The position numbers and the translations under genes are program-made. Below, one piece after another: positions 44,590-56,367 of a DNA stretch of 64,000 nucleotides (the stretch's first letter is position 1; the number at the start of each line of letters is the position of its first letter). The stretch is from Notamacropus eugenii. Lineage: Eukaryota > Chordata > Mammalia > Diprotodontia > Macropodidae. Location: contig NC_092877.1 in assembly GCF_028372415.1 (NCBI RefSeq), positions 250,185,510 through 250,249,509 of the forward strand, read 5' to 3'. The notes under the pieces are model-generated. The model ran no database searches, was not told where the DNA came from, and worked only from the letters and a program-made list of their open reading frames with translations.

Positions 44590-44890
44590 AAAGACAGAGA
44601 TATACAAGTTAGAAGGGCTTTGAATGACAAATAAAGTGTTTTATATTTGATCTTCGAGCTGATAAGGAGCCACTGGAGTTGACTGAATAGCAGGATAATA
44701 TGGTCACTCTGTACTTTAGGAAGATCAATTTGACATCCAAGTGTACTGGAGTAAGGATGGACTTGGGGTAGGGAAAGAAACCAGTAGAATATTTCAATAC
44801 TCTAGATTTGAGGTGATTAGAGCTTGCATCAGGGTGATAGCAGTGTCAAAGGAGAGAAAGGGACACATATGTGATAAATGTTACAAAGGT
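44590..44890 (-). mobile_element. L2 LINE ORF2 fragment
   Basis: The plus strand 'gggctttgaatgacaaataa', 'gttttatatttgatcttcga', 'gataaggagccactggagtt', 'ctttaggaagatcaatttga' and 'ggactt' is the reverse complement of the L2 coding region ('...aactccagtggctcc...' on the other strand). It matches the family seen at 11840-12062. Confidence 0.75.
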
Positions 44891-45727
44891 GCTGAAAATT
44901 TTTTAGCACTGCCAATAAAGAGAAAATTAAGAAATTTGTTCTCTATTAGCAATTCCTTTTTTTCTTCATTTCAAAAATGACAATGTTAGTCTAAATGCAT
45001 GTGTAATCTATTCCTGAATTTATATGTCCATTAGAAACATAGGCTTTATGAAAACTCACTTCAAATATACTATCTGGTTTCTCATTAATAGTGAAGATTA
45101 ATCCTGATTTGAAATTGAAATTAATGAGTAACTTGAGTTGACTATTGGATGAGAAAAATGCTCACAGTTACTAAATCTGAAAATGCATTTTGAAATGGAT
45201 TTAGAATGTGTTTTCTTCTTTAATCATAAAATAATAGGCATTTCTGCTTAATTTGAAAATGGTATGAATGGAGTCAGGGGGAGGGTTTTAGTGATCATAT
45301 TTAATTTAAAAAAATATATCATAGATATCTATAATCAAAGTAAGTGGCGTCACAATTTCATATTGAAAGATTATTTCAATTTCTAATTAAGGACACCCTT
45401 CTAAAGCTGTTATGTTCAAAATATTTGCATCCTCAAAGCAGTTTGTTCAGACTGACAATATTATTGCTACAGTGTTCTACTTATACTTCTAACAACCTTG
45501 CTCCTTAAGTCTGTCATTGTCACTCATGCTCCCTAAAGACTATTTCTTTCAATGATTGATTGACTCACTAACTTGCCACTCATGTTCACCTTCTGTTTTA
45601 TATTCCTTTTCCCTATCAGTCTGTTATTGCTCATTTTCCTCCATTGCTTAGAAAATATTGTTGATATTCTCTCTTAGAGTACAATATTTACCATGCTAAT
45701 GACATATCTCTTAACCATTCATCTACA

Positions 45728-45730
<3 letters not shown>
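44891..45730. other. Repeat-poor interval
   Basis: No recognised element. AT-rich with TAAT/ATTA motifs and no open frame of note. It may be old unique sequence. Confidence 0.4.
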
Positions 45731-45763
<33 letters not shown>

Positions 45764-45770
45764 CCTCTTA

Positions 45771-45817
<47 letters not shown>

Positions 45818-45827
45818 CATACATACA

Positions 45828-45857
<30 letters not shown>
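45731..45857. repeat. Compound microsatellite (TC)15-(GATA)n-(CATA)n
   Basis: A TC run (45731-45760), a short spacer, about eleven GATA units (45771-45816) and about ten CATA units (45817-45857). Each block is nearly perfect, so the locus is probably highly polymorphic. Confidence 0.97.
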
Positions 45858-45859
<2 letters not shown>

Positions 45860-47474
45860 GACTCCCATATCGGTTTTGAGGAAGTTGGGGGCAAATTCAG
45901 CGAAAATAATCTGAAGTTGCATCTAAATTTTTAGACTACTTGAAAGAAACATTTTATTATATAATTGCACTATTTCTGTTATGCTCAAGAAAATTTCTGT
46001 AATTAACTGACAAATTGAGAGTATGTCTTGACATGAAATCAGTTAATGCAAATCTTTTAAAAAGCTAAGACAAAAACAGTTGACATACTGTAAAACACAT
46101 AATGTAAAACATTACTCAGTGACCTAGGACTGCACAATCATAAAGCTTATGATTTTCAGTGTAACAGAATGCAAGGGCTGACCATGTTTTTGAGAGTGAC
46201 TAATGTTGCTTCTGTACTGTAAGTCCACTGAATGACTTTGGCAGCCAGGTGGGCTATTTATGATTTTGATAAGTTTATGCCAAAATGTATTAGTTCTGGA
46301 AGAAGTGTCTTTTTAAAACAAATTTTTGTGAGTGTATCTTTCAGTGTACATATAAAGAGGCAAAAGACCTATGTACCAGTCTATGAGTGATTCATCTAAA
46401 AGATAAATAAAATTCCACGGTGGCTTGTGAGCAGTCTCAAAAAGCTGATCTATATTCCTATTATATCCTTTTTGTGAGAATTTGCTTATTTATCACTTTA
46501 CATGAAACCTAGACCTTCCATGATATTGATGGAAAATGTCCAAATTTTTCTGAAAAGATGCACATTTCAAAATAGGGAAGAGTTGAGGGTGAGGAGGGAT
46601 ACAAGGCAAATAAAGAATAACTAAAGTCAACAGTTGAAAGAAAGAACCATCCATCCCTTTCAACATGCCTGTTTAAAAGTGATTATGAGTCCAGTCTGCT
46701 ATTCTTAGGTCATACTTGGCAACCACATTTACACTGTGATTTAAAAGGTTCTCGGTCCCTAGAGCAGAAATGGAGTCATTCTGTACTAGAATAGAAGGGG
46801 CAGGGTAATAAAAGGAATCAGTGGGAGCAAGAAAGGTCTAAGATTAGTAGGGCAGGGCTTAATGTTTCACTGGGAAGAAACCGACAGGGAAAGGTTAGAT
46901 AATAGCAAGGAAGGAAGGACTGATGGTTTATCCTGTATATTTTAGGAGTAAGAGGTAGTTTGTGTAGAGGACAATAAAAAATTATTACTCTTTCTAAACT
47001 ACAAGCAATTCTTAGAAAGTCAGCATGAAAATAAGAGCTCAATTCCCACTTTAAAAAAACAGATTTTAAGTTTAGCACTGTGAGGTGACATAGTATGTGG
47101 GTGATGTCAATAAAGTTTTTCTTGCCTTTATAACACCTTTTTGTTTGTATAATAGGAAAACAATGCGCTCTATTATGATTAAGGCCTAATGTGTTCTTAT
47201 TATTTACATATTGTGAACGACCAGAAATTTTACACATATACCATATGTGAGTTGTCAATTTTGAAACAATAAGATGACCACAAACGATGCATGTAAATTG
47301 AACATAGTTTAAAATATCATATTTCGTAGTCAACTTCAGGTTCTAGCCATGACTTAAGGTCATTATTATGAATGGAAAATGTTATTCCACTGTAGTTATG
47401 GGGAAATGTTCTATAAGAGAGAGGTCTGCTTTATCTAGGACCATTTTGCCTATCCATATATTTCCCATTCTCCA
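45858..47474. other. Repeat-poor interval
   Basis: No transposon recognised over about 1.6 kb, which is unusual for this window. It contains the 171-codon minus-strand open frame described separately. Confidence 0.45.
46818..47333 (-). CDS. Unassigned 171-codon open reading frame (doubtful)
   Basis: Apart from low-complexity and transposon frames, this is the longest open frame in the window. It starts MTTKYDILNY and ends LDLSCSH. It is rich in cysteine, isoleucine and leucine and has no signal peptide, repeated motif or domain I recognise. It is not made of low-complexity sequence and does not lie in a recognised repeat. By a rough estimate, an open run of this length is uncommon by chance at this base composition, but it remains possible in 64 kb of six-frame sequence. 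No splice or promoter context supports it. I list it for inspection rather than as a gene. Confidence 0.12.
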   Translation of the reverse strand: MTTKYDILNYVQFTCIVCGHLIVSKLTTHIWYMCKISGRSQYVNNKNTLGLNHNRAHCFPIIQTKRCYKGKKNFIDITHILCHLTVLNLKSVFLKWELSSYFHADFLRIACSLERVIIFYCPLHKLPLTPKIYRINHQSFLPCYYLTFPCRFLPSETLSPALLILDLSCSH

Positions 47475-48065
47475 AATGTTAACTCCAGGCTTCACCTCTT
47501 CTATGAGACCTTTCAGTGAATTCAAATTTCATTCTGCATATGAAGTTTTTTCTTGATCCTTTCCTTGATCCTTTTCTTGATCCTGCTAGTACTTCACTCC
47601 CTCTCCCCTCCAAAATTTCCTCATACTTATTTTGTACTTATTTTATGTATAAAAGGTAGTTTGCAAAATAGAGTTGATCTCGAACCAGGAAAACTTGACT
47701 TCACATCCTGTTACTGACACATGCTGACTATGACTCTGGGCAAGTTCATCCAAGCTCTCAGTGCTTCAAGCAACTCTCTAAGTCTCTAGTATCAAAGACT
47801 AAAAGTTGCAGAGAAAAAAACTGAATTTGCTTTGGTAGGGAATTTCCTCAATATGGAATTCCTTATATGAAAGAAATTACAGATCAGGTCCTTATGATCT
47901 ATTCTACATATACTTATATTGCACATTCTATTTTCCCTTGTAGAATCTAAGCTCCTTGAACTGAAGTACTGTTGTGTTTTCATCTTTGTTTCCTCAGTAC
48001 TTTGTATAGTATGTCTTACATCATTACTGCTCAATAAATCCTAGTTAATTGATTGACTTAACCCC
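47475..48065 (+). mobile_element. L2 LINE 3' end, split by a CORE-SINE
   Basis: The left part (47475-47640) has 'ctccaggcttcacctcttct' and 'tcactccctctcccctccaa'. The right part (47886-48065) has 'gtagaatctaagctccttga', 'tttgtttcctcagtactttg' and 'ctgctcaataaatcctagtt', the L2 3' terminus. Together they make one plus-strand L2 interrupted by a SINE. Confidence 0.7.
47645..47885 (+). mobile_element. CORE-SINE with a distinct 3' tail, nested in L2
   Basis: The order is 'acttgacttcacatcctgtt', 'actatgactctgggcaagtt', 'tctcagtgcttcaagcaact', 'ctctaagtctctagtatcaa', 'ggtagggaatttcctcaata' and 'tggaattccttatatgaaag'. It shares the tail type with 33535-33755. Confidence 0.78.
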
Positions 48066-48295
48066 CATACTGAATTCTATCTTCTATAAGGCTTTTTTGA
48101 ATGTCTATATTATTTATTATCATACAATTAACATACTGTAATAAAATGTCGTGGTCTCTAATAGTTTCATGTATATTGGTCTCGTTGTCTCCATTAAAAT
48201 ATAAATTGCAGTATCTTACCTTGCTTTCTTACTTTCCAGGGCTGTTTTCACTATGCTAATCATATAGAATATGTTGACTAGTTAATGTAGTTCAA

Positions 48296-48322
48296 TTTAC
48301 ATGTCTTCTGAAGACATGTAAA
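48296..48322. repeat. Perfect 27-base palindrome
   Basis: The arms tttacatgtcttc and gaagacatgtaaa are exact reverse complements around a single central T. It is short enough to be a binding site or hairpin and is not part of a recognised transposon. Confidence 0.95.
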
Positions 48323-49830
48323 ACAGACTCAGTGTGAACAACAACTTTTATCTATGAGCCAGAGGACAGATCATCTGGATCATCAAAAGGTGAAAATCAG
48401 TGACCTGAAATTCTTGATGACAGTTCCCTATCTACCTCAGCTAAGTGTTTGCAAATTGCTGTTCTTCCCTTCAAGAATAATCCCTTATAAAAGAACTATC
48501 ATCTCAGTAAGAGGCAAAAGGAAAGCTTTTTCAAGATTGCCTTATTCCATGGTCACTGTATTTTTGCCTGCCTGCCTGACTCAGAATTTTTTTTTTATTT
48601 CATATCCCTTTAACTAAGCTTTAATTATTTTCTCTTGACTTCAGATGTGTTTTTTACATTTCTACATCCAAACACAAAGCCAAACACAGAGAAGCAACAT
48701 TTTAAATTCGTTAATAGATATGTTTGTGTGTTCTGCTTGGGTAGACTTATAAAGTTAGCTTTTTCTTTCAAGTTCTTCAGATGATTTTCAATTTGACTGT
48801 GCTGTTCACTGCCCCAGGTGGCCTGTTTAGTCCCTGCTTTGCATTTTCATAGCAGGGACAGAGTTGCTTTGTTGTTTTAATATGTTTTGAATCTGTTTAT
48901 ATATTTTTAAATCTTTCTTTTTAAATATGTATTATTTATTTGATTTTTTCTTTATAAACTGCTCTGCTTTTATATTTTTTTTATTCCTCATACTTATCAT
49001 TTGCCTGGGTTACCAATACTTTCCACCAAAATTGTTTACTTAGAGCCCAGTAACTTAATGCAAGTTGTTCTTTATCTTCTGATTTTTAAAATTTAAAAGC
49101 AAAGCAAAAAATGCCCCTCCCCCCCAAAAAAAACCTCACAAAAATCAAAGGAAGGGCAGGGTTATGTCCATGGTGAGAAAGAACAGAGAAAAACATAATG
49201 CATTATTTTGCTTTTCACTTTTAATTTTTCTCTTTCCATTGATCCCCTCACCCCTTTTCTGGTTTAGATTGTCTGACCTTTATTTCATTTTTAGACATTT
49301 ATTTAAAAGTCATTTTCTCCTCATTTTTTCCTTTCTCTCCTCCTTAAGTGAGTACGTCCAATTGCCCAGCAGAGGTTGATCTCTTGAAAGCCTTTTACTC
49401 TATTTCTCCCCAGCCCCCACTGAGTAGCCATTATCACTGCAGAAAATTTAGGAACCTGGAAAGATAACTTGGGTTGGGAAATGAAGGAGAAAAGCTGGAA
49501 AATGTTGATTAGTACAGATGCAAGTGCACATTTTACAAAAAACAATGAAAAATTTTGACAATTTAACCAAATAAATTGATATACTCATAAAAACGATTTC
49601 ATTTAAATAGTTGTATTTTCAATTTTTTTTCACTCTCCAAGAAAATTGTGGGTGTGCCTTAGGCTATATCAAACTGTAATAAAAACAAATGGAACCAAAG
49701 GAATGTGGTTAATCCAATGACTTTGAATTATTTTGCACCAATAGAAAGCGCATGTTGTCAGGGGTAACAAATCAGTAACAAATCTTATGCACCAAATTTG
49801 TGGATAGATATATTTTATTTTTAAAGGGAT
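48323..49830. other. Repeat-poor interval
   Basis: No recognised element. It includes a poly-T zone (48588-48598), TTTA-rich sequence (48890-48990) and a C7-A8 run (49120-49136). No convincing exon. Confidence 0.4.
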
Positions 49831-49834
49831 AAAA

Positions 49835-49945
49835 TATGACATTGACCCTGGCATTAGGAGGATCTGAGTTCAAATCCAGTGTCAGACATCTGTTGGCCAT
49901 GTGACTGGGCAAATCATTCAACTTAGATTGCCTCCAAAAAGGGGG
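49835..49945 (+). mobile_element. CORE-SINE fragment
   Basis: The order 'ggatctgagttcaaatccag' (box B), 'gttggccatgtgactgggca' and 'aatcattcaacttagattgc' follows the SINE 5' half. Confidence 0.72.
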
Positions 49946-50184
49946 ACCAATACTTGTATGTTTCATTCTCACTGATATTCCTAATTTCTTGCTTTGGTCT
50001 GGTTTTGGGAAGTGAAACTACACTTTTCAGGAGTTGAATCAACAAACACACAAAAGTATCTGGATAGTTTTCAGGCAACTGGATGGTCTATCAACATTAG
50101 AACATTGTAAAGTTTCATCCTGTGATGAACAAAAAGAGTTGAATGTTCCAGAGTAGGGTGAACAAATCTGAGAGAGGTAGAATT

Positions 50185-50400
50185 ATTAGAATGTTGTAAT
50201 TGAACTTAGGAAGGCCTGAGTTCACATCGGACTTGAAACACTTATTAACTGTGTGATCCTGGATAAGTCACGTCTCGTTAACCTTTTTGTCTTCATGTAA
50301 AAATATAGATAACAATAGCACCTGTTAGAATTGTTGTGAGGATCAACTGACTGCATACAGAGCATTCTGAAAATTTTAGAGAGTTGTATGAGAATGTAAG
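50185..50400 (+). mobile_element. MIR/CORE-SINE
   Basis: The order 'ggcctgagttcacatcggac', 'gtgtgatcctggataagtca', 'cctttttgtcttcatgtaaa' and 'cctgttagaattgttgtgag' then 'gatcaactga' follows a CORE-SINE with a MIR-type 3' end. Confidence 0.78.
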
Positions 50401-50999
50401 TTGTTTTATTATTTTAATACTCATAGCATGAGTAGGTCAAATAAGGGTAAACATGAAAGTTGAAAAAATTCCTTTGGAGTTAGAACTTAAATTCAAGAAT
50501 ATTCATCATTCCCTCTAGTACTCCCTGTATGTCAATCCTCTCCAGAGTGAAAGGAGTGATGCAACTGTCTGACTTCATCACTAATCCATCATCAGCATAT
50601 AGACATATCCTACTTATACATGCTACATATTAAAAACACATTTTAGCTAGTTTTTGAGTTGCTGGTGAAATTCTGGGAGCTTTATTGAAACTGTGTCTAA
50701 GATTCTATGTACACAGACATAGCAGGATGTGCTGATATGACTAGTGGAAACCAGCCTGGTAATTGAGATCAAATCATTCTTTAACCAATATATGCACATT
50801 TTCCCCATTTCAATAGCAGAGTGATATGAATCAGTAGGCTTTTTTCATTTTGCTTTGTTTTGTCAAATATTTACATGTCATACATTTATATCTGTATTCA
50901 TATTTTACATTTATCACATATTTAAAGTTATCTGTTTCAGTTTTTCAGTGTATAGTTGGTGTAAGTGAGAGATATAATAGATGATATTTTCAATTTGAT

Positions 51000-51370
51000 T
51001 AAATTCAACAAAAAAGAAGTCTTAAAGCACCTTCCTTGTGCCAGGAAATGTGCTAGTGATGAAGATGTAATGATTATTTTTTGAAGAATATAATTTCCTC
51101 CTCACAAGTAACTTATATTCTACCAATGAGAATATGAAATGTACAAAAGTGGGTATCAAGGAATGGGGGCAAGGGGGCCTTGACAAAAATTCTCTGTTAG
51201 AATTTGAAGAGGGAAAGCATAGATTTCAGCTTAAAAAATAGGGGGATACTTCATGAAGAAGGTGAAACTTCGGGGAAGAGAGATATTTTAAGATGTAATG
51301 GTGAGTAGACAGCACATTTCAGGCAACAAAAACAGTTTATAGGAGTCAAGTTGAGCCCCTTTATCACCAC
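51000..51370 (-). mobile_element. L2 LINE 3'-end fragment
   Basis: The plus strand 'agcaccttccttgtgccagg', 'aaatgtgctagtgatgaaga', 'aatttcctcctcacaagtaa' and 'tacttcatgaagaaggtgaa' is the reverse complement of the L2 3' part ('...tgcctactatgtgccaggcactgtgctaag...'). Confidence 0.7.
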
Positions 51371-51408
51371 ATTTTCATCATGAAGAAAGAAGGGTTAAAA
51401 CAAATGGT

Positions 51409-51665
51409 GGAAGGAAGGAAGGAAGGAAAGAAGGAAAGAAGGAAGGAAGGAAGGAAGGAAGGAAGGAAGGAAGGAAGGAAGGAAGGAAGGAAGGAAGGAA
51501 GGAAGGAAGGAAGGAAGGAAGGAAGGAAAGATTGGTAGAAAGGGAGAAAGTGAGGGAGGGAAGGAAGAAGGGAGGAAGGAAGGAAGGAAATGAGAGAGGG
51601 AGGAAGAAATGAAGGGAGGAGGGAAGAAGGGAGAAGGGAAAAATAAAAAGAAGGAAGGAAGGAAG
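51409..51665. repeat. (GGAA)n tetranucleotide tract and purine-rich flank
   Basis: About 120 bases of nearly perfect GGAA (51414-51530), then imperfect GGAA/GGGA purines to 51665. GGAA arrays can bind ETS-family proteins. Phenylalanine/proline/serine frames on the minus strand are artefacts. Confidence 0.96.
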
Positions 51666-53289
51666 ATAGGAAGGATATTCAAGGCCCTACAGACTCACTG
51701 AGGATTTCAAGGTCTGTGAGTCACCACATCCTATCATGTTGACAAGACAAGCTTATTCAAGGTGGGTGATAGACTATTGTGGTTGATTATCTTTTCTTTG
51801 AGATGACTATGTAAACCTCATTTTGTTAACTATTGAAATATGTCTCTCATTTTATTCCAATTTTGAACTGATTAGACTTAAGAAGAAGTTAGATTTGAAA
51901 GAATAAAAGAGTAAGAAAATAGATAATTTAGATACTTATTTGAACAATATAGAATCTTCACAAAATATTGGGACACAAAAAATAGCAAATTCCTTTTAAA
52001 AAGTAGAGATATTAAAAACACACACTTTACTAAACAAAATTAATTAATATAGGGAATATGAGCAGTACAATGACCTTAAATGATAGCTTAATAATGATGT
52101 GGATTGGCCAATAGGAACTCATCTCTCAGAGTATTAACAAATATCTCTACTAGCTGCCAACTCATGTGGTGGGTTTCATGAACCTGGTTATGGAAAGGCA
52201 TGACACTATGTATCAGAGATGCCCTATCCCTTACAGACCATGCCTCATATAGAATTGTTCTATGACTGATCCCTGTAAGCTTGCTATGTGGTAAAGAAAG
52301 CTTTTAAAGTGGCTGTCTAGGCAGAACAGACTGTGCATACTAAAAGCTCCAAAGGAGAGACTACATATTTTTTCTTCCCTAGTTATGACAAAAGCAAGTA
52401 TTTCTGTAAACTTCTAAGTTGGGAGACATAGTGTTAACATCCTACTGACCTGGATCAATATGTGACCTTGGATGCATGATGTTCTTTTCCTTCTATCCTA
52501 CTTCTGTTTTTTTTTTTTTTTCTTTCCTGAACTTAGATGAATGAGTATCGAAAATGGGACAAGTTGACTGGAACATTATGTACTTTCAAAGGTTAGAAGA
52601 TCAACCAGAGGCGCAATGGCCAAATCTAGGAAAGAATCGACCCCTGGAAGTAGTCTAATTAACGTATCTCAGAAGTAAATAGATGAGCAACTTAGATGTC
52701 ATGTCCTATAAGCAAAGGAGCAACTTGTCCATCAGATAAGCTGTGCCTGCAAGTGGAAATCAAAGTGGTGAAAATGCATTGTAGTTAGTAGTTTAAGTTT
52801 GAATCTGTCCTTCCCAGGACACTAAGAGCTATGTAGAAGGAGAGGGTCCTCTTAGCTTTAATAGTGGCTGTACTTTGATTCTTGTCTATATCTTTCTCAT
52901 AAATTTCCCTTTGTAAAAATTACCTGAATTTTAATTGGTTACCAATAATAGTCAGGAGATATCAATTTATTAGATAGTATTGGGATGTTAAAGACCAGAT
53001 GGTATTTCAGTATCTATAACACTGGATGAATCCCACAGCCTGGCAGTACTCACCCTGGAAATCTGAGGAGAGATGTAGCAGTATCCTTACCCTGAATGTA
53101 GTACTTATCAGTGCAATTAAGGTTGAATATAAGGCCAGAGCATATAATTAATGGGTCAAAGAACAAATCACCAAAAAGAAATAACTAAAAGTATGTGAAA
53201 GAGAATGCTAATTATAAGTACAGCAAAATTAGGACACAGATTAAGTAGTTCTCAGAAATGGGAGAAATTTATGTGTGCATAAACATTTA

Positions 53290-53293
<4 letters not shown>
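51666..53293. other. Unassigned interval
   Basis: AT-rich sequence with a poly-T run at 52508-52521. No recognised repeat, RNA gene or coding frame. Confidence 0.4.

Positions 53294-53360
<67 letters not shown>
53294..53360. repeat. (TA)33 dinucleotide tract
   Basis: A perfect 67-base TA run. Frames of tyrosine and isoleucine over it are artefacts. Confidence 0.97.
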
Positions 53361-53363
<3 letters not shown>

Positions 53364-54358
53364 ATACATACAAATGTGAAAGTGTCTACTAATCTGAAAA
53401 TAAATAGGAATAGTAAACTGAGAAAACAATTTGAAAAAAAATAACAGTTCAACAATTAAATGTATAGTCAAAGGAAGTAGAAAAATAACAGGTACAAAGG
53501 AAAAACAGAAATGACAAAGGTAATTGTTAGGTTGTTCTTTGAAAAGATAAAACAGAATTTTAAAAATCTCCGGTTGATATATTTTTTGAAAGAGAGGGAA
53601 ACATCAAATTCCCAGAAGAAGGGGAAAAGGGGGTGAAAATTCAAAGCAGACAGGATATTTAAAAGAAATTTCAGAACTTTTGTGTACACACACGTGTTAA
53701 CAAAAGTAAGGATTTAGAGTTAGTGGATGATTTTCTAAAAAAAAAAAATTTACAAAAATCTAACAGAATAAATCTAGATTTTATATGTCCCAATGTTAAA
53801 AAGTAAAATTAAATAATATGTACAGAAACTAATAAAATCAAAAAATTCTCTTCTGCATGTATTGACAAGTGAATTATACCATAGTCTAAGCAGTAATTAA
53901 TATCTATACTGTGTAAATTATACTCAATAAATGAGAAAGAAACTATAAATTTTTTTTTCTGAAACAACTTAGTCTTAGTACATAAACCAGTTAGAGATAA
54001 AGAAAAACAGCTACAGACTAATGCCATTAAGAGATATCAATGTGAAAATATGAATCAAATACAAAATATATATTTGTATATCCATATATATATAGTGCAA
54101 TGTGTGAATATGTCTATTTAGGTATCTATGTTTTATATATTATTATATATATAAATATAAACAATATATATATGTAGATAGATTTGGATTTAGATATGAT
54201 AAACATGGCTCAGTATTAATGAAATAATTTATCGTAATAAAATAGTCTCAAACCATAGGATTATATGAGATGCTCATATAATGCTCATTTATGCTAAAAA
54301 AATAAGCTTAGTAAAAGCATTAGTATAAAAGGAAAATTTTTAATAGAAAAAAGATATT
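53361..54358. other. Unassigned AT-rich interval
   Basis: It includes an A-run (53738-53748), a T-run (53950-53958) and TATA-rich sequence (54060-54175). Nothing recognised. Confidence 0.4.
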
Positions 54359-54603
54359 GTTATTGTTTGGTCATATTAGTCATATCTAACTCTTTGTGAC
54401 TCCCTGTTCAATTTTCTTGGCAAAGATATTGATTTGGTTTGCCATTTCCTTCTCCAATTCATTTTACAGATGGGTGGCTTAGGCAAATAGTTGTTACTTT
54501 CTCAGTGTCAAACAGCTGGTAAATGTCTGAGGCAGGATTTGAATTCAGGTATTCCTGACTTCAGGGACAAGCACTCTATCTACTGTACAATCTAACTGCT
54601 CAG
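54359..54603 (-). mobile_element. Marsupial CORE-SINE, full length
   Basis: The plus strand is the reverse complement of the whole element: 'catatctaactctttgtgac', 'caattttcttggcaaagata', 'ggtttgccatttccttctcc', 'aattcattttacagatgggt', 'aggatttgaattcaggtatt' (box B complement) and the head end near 54600. Confidence 0.92.
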
Positions 54604-54904
54604 TGACAAACATAAAAATAAATAAATGCACGAGGTATGTCAAAGAAGAAATAAAACATTTCCTCTTTGTTAATGACATGATATTTTACTCAGAAAATCA
54701 AAGAAACTGAGACAAATAATAGTTTGCATAAAATGAGGCAATTAAAAATAAGTACAAAAACTTCATCAATATTTCTACATAGCAAAAATCATAAGAAACT
54801 GATAGAAAAACAAGTTCCATTCAAAAGATGTTCAAAATACATCGTTTCAGGGAATCAGTCTGCCAAGGCAAAATGATGATACGTGCAAATTCAGTTAAAT
54901 GCTA

Positions 54905-56318
54905 TTCTTTTATTGATTAATTTATTTACATTTATTTTTTCAGTATTTACTTCCATAAATTTTAAATTTTCTTCTTCTCCTGCCCTCTCCCACCTCAGGA
55001 GAGCATGAAATCTGATATAGTCTCTACACATACATAACTATTAAATACATTTTCACATTTCACATGTTGCATAGAAGAAGAATAATGAATGGGAGAAACC
55101 ATGAGAAAGAAAACAAATCAAAACAAAAAAGAAAACAGTCTGGTTCTCTCTGCAGTCTGACTCATAGTTCTTTCTCTGGATCTGGATGATATTTTCCGTC
55201 ATGAGTTCTTCAAAATTGTTTTAGTTCTTTGCGTTTCTGAGGAGGGCTAAGTCTATCAAATTCAATGATTTAATACTGTGGCTGTTACTGTGTACAATAT
55301 TCTCCTGATTCTTCTCACTTCACTCAGCATCAATTCATATAATTTTTTTCCAGGTTATTCTGAAGTGTGCTTGTTTCTCATTTCTTATACCACAATACTA
55401 TTCCATTACATTCATATGCCACAACTTATTCAGCCATTCCCCAATTGATAGACATCCCCTCAATTTCCAGTTCTTGGCCACCACAAAAAGAGCTGTTACA
55501 AGTATATTTGTGCATGTAGGTCCTTTTCCCATTTTAATGATCTCTTTGGAATACAATTGTAGAAGCTATATTCCTGGAATCAAAGGGTATACACAGTTTT
55601 ATTCCCCTTGGGTGTAGTTATAATTTGCTCTCCATAATGGTTGAATCAGCTCACAACTCCTCCACCAACAATGAATTAGAGTCCCGACTCTCCCACATCT
55701 TCTCCAACATTTATCATTTTCCTGTTGTGTCATGTTAGCCAGTATAATAGGTGTGATGTAGTAGCTCAAGGTTGTTTTGATTTTCATCCCTCCAAACAAT
55801 AATGATTTAGAGCATTTTTTCATATGACTATAGATACCTTTAATTTCTTCCTCTGAAAACTGCCTATCCTTATCCTTTGACAATTTAGCATTTGAGGAAT
55901 GACTTGTATTCTTGCAAATTTGACTACTTCTCAAATGAGATCTTTATCAGAGACACTAATTGTAAAAATTCTTCCCCAGTTTTCTGTTTCCCACCTAATC
56001 TTGGTTGCATTGGATTTGTTTGTGCAAAAGTTTTTCAATTTAATATAATTAAAATTATCCATTTCATATTTGGTAATGTTCTGTATCTCTTGTTTGGTCA
56101 TAAATCCCTCCATTCTGCATAAGTGGACAGATGAACTATACCTTGCTCCCTTAATTTGTTTATGGTATCAGCTTTTATATATCAATTGTGTACCCATTTG
56201 GACTTTATTTTGGTAGATGATGCCATACATTGATCTATGCCCAGTTTCTCCCATCTTGTTCTGTAGATTTCCCAGCAGTTTTTGTTAAATAGTGAGTTCT
56301 TATTCCAGAAGCTGAGTG
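54905..56318 (-). mobile_element. L1 3' end, 5' truncated, well preserved
   Basis: From the tail ('attaatttatttacatttat') the plus strand runs through the 3' UTR and the ORF2 C-terminus to about 56318, where L1 homology stops abruptly (ccagaagctgag). This is the usual product of incomplete target-primed reverse transcription. The 8 bases tattcttt occur next to the tail (54903-54910) and just past the 5' end (56327-56334), and may be part of a target duplication. Confidence 0.88.
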
Positions 56319-56367
56319 ACATAATATTCTTTACAGAAATATAAGACTTGAATATTTGAAGGAACAT
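55599..56367 (-). pseudogene. L1 ORF2 C-terminal domain remnant
   Basis: Three minus-strand frame pieces read in order. The first (from 56313) has NKNCWEIYRTRWEKLGIDQ and the next (56113-55931) has IKLKNFCTNKSNATKIRWE and VSDKDLI. The last (55934-55599) has KGIYSHMKKCSKSLL and the cysteine-histidine motif CWRRCGRVGTLIHCWW, followed by LIQPLW. This is the L1 C-terminal zinc-knuckle-like region, here complete in sequence but spread over frames. The reading frame bases beyond 56318 are flank. Confidence 0.88.

Noticed and set aside
51395..51682. 95-codon phenylalanine/proline/serine-rich frame
   Set aside because: It is the reverse translation of the GGAA array.
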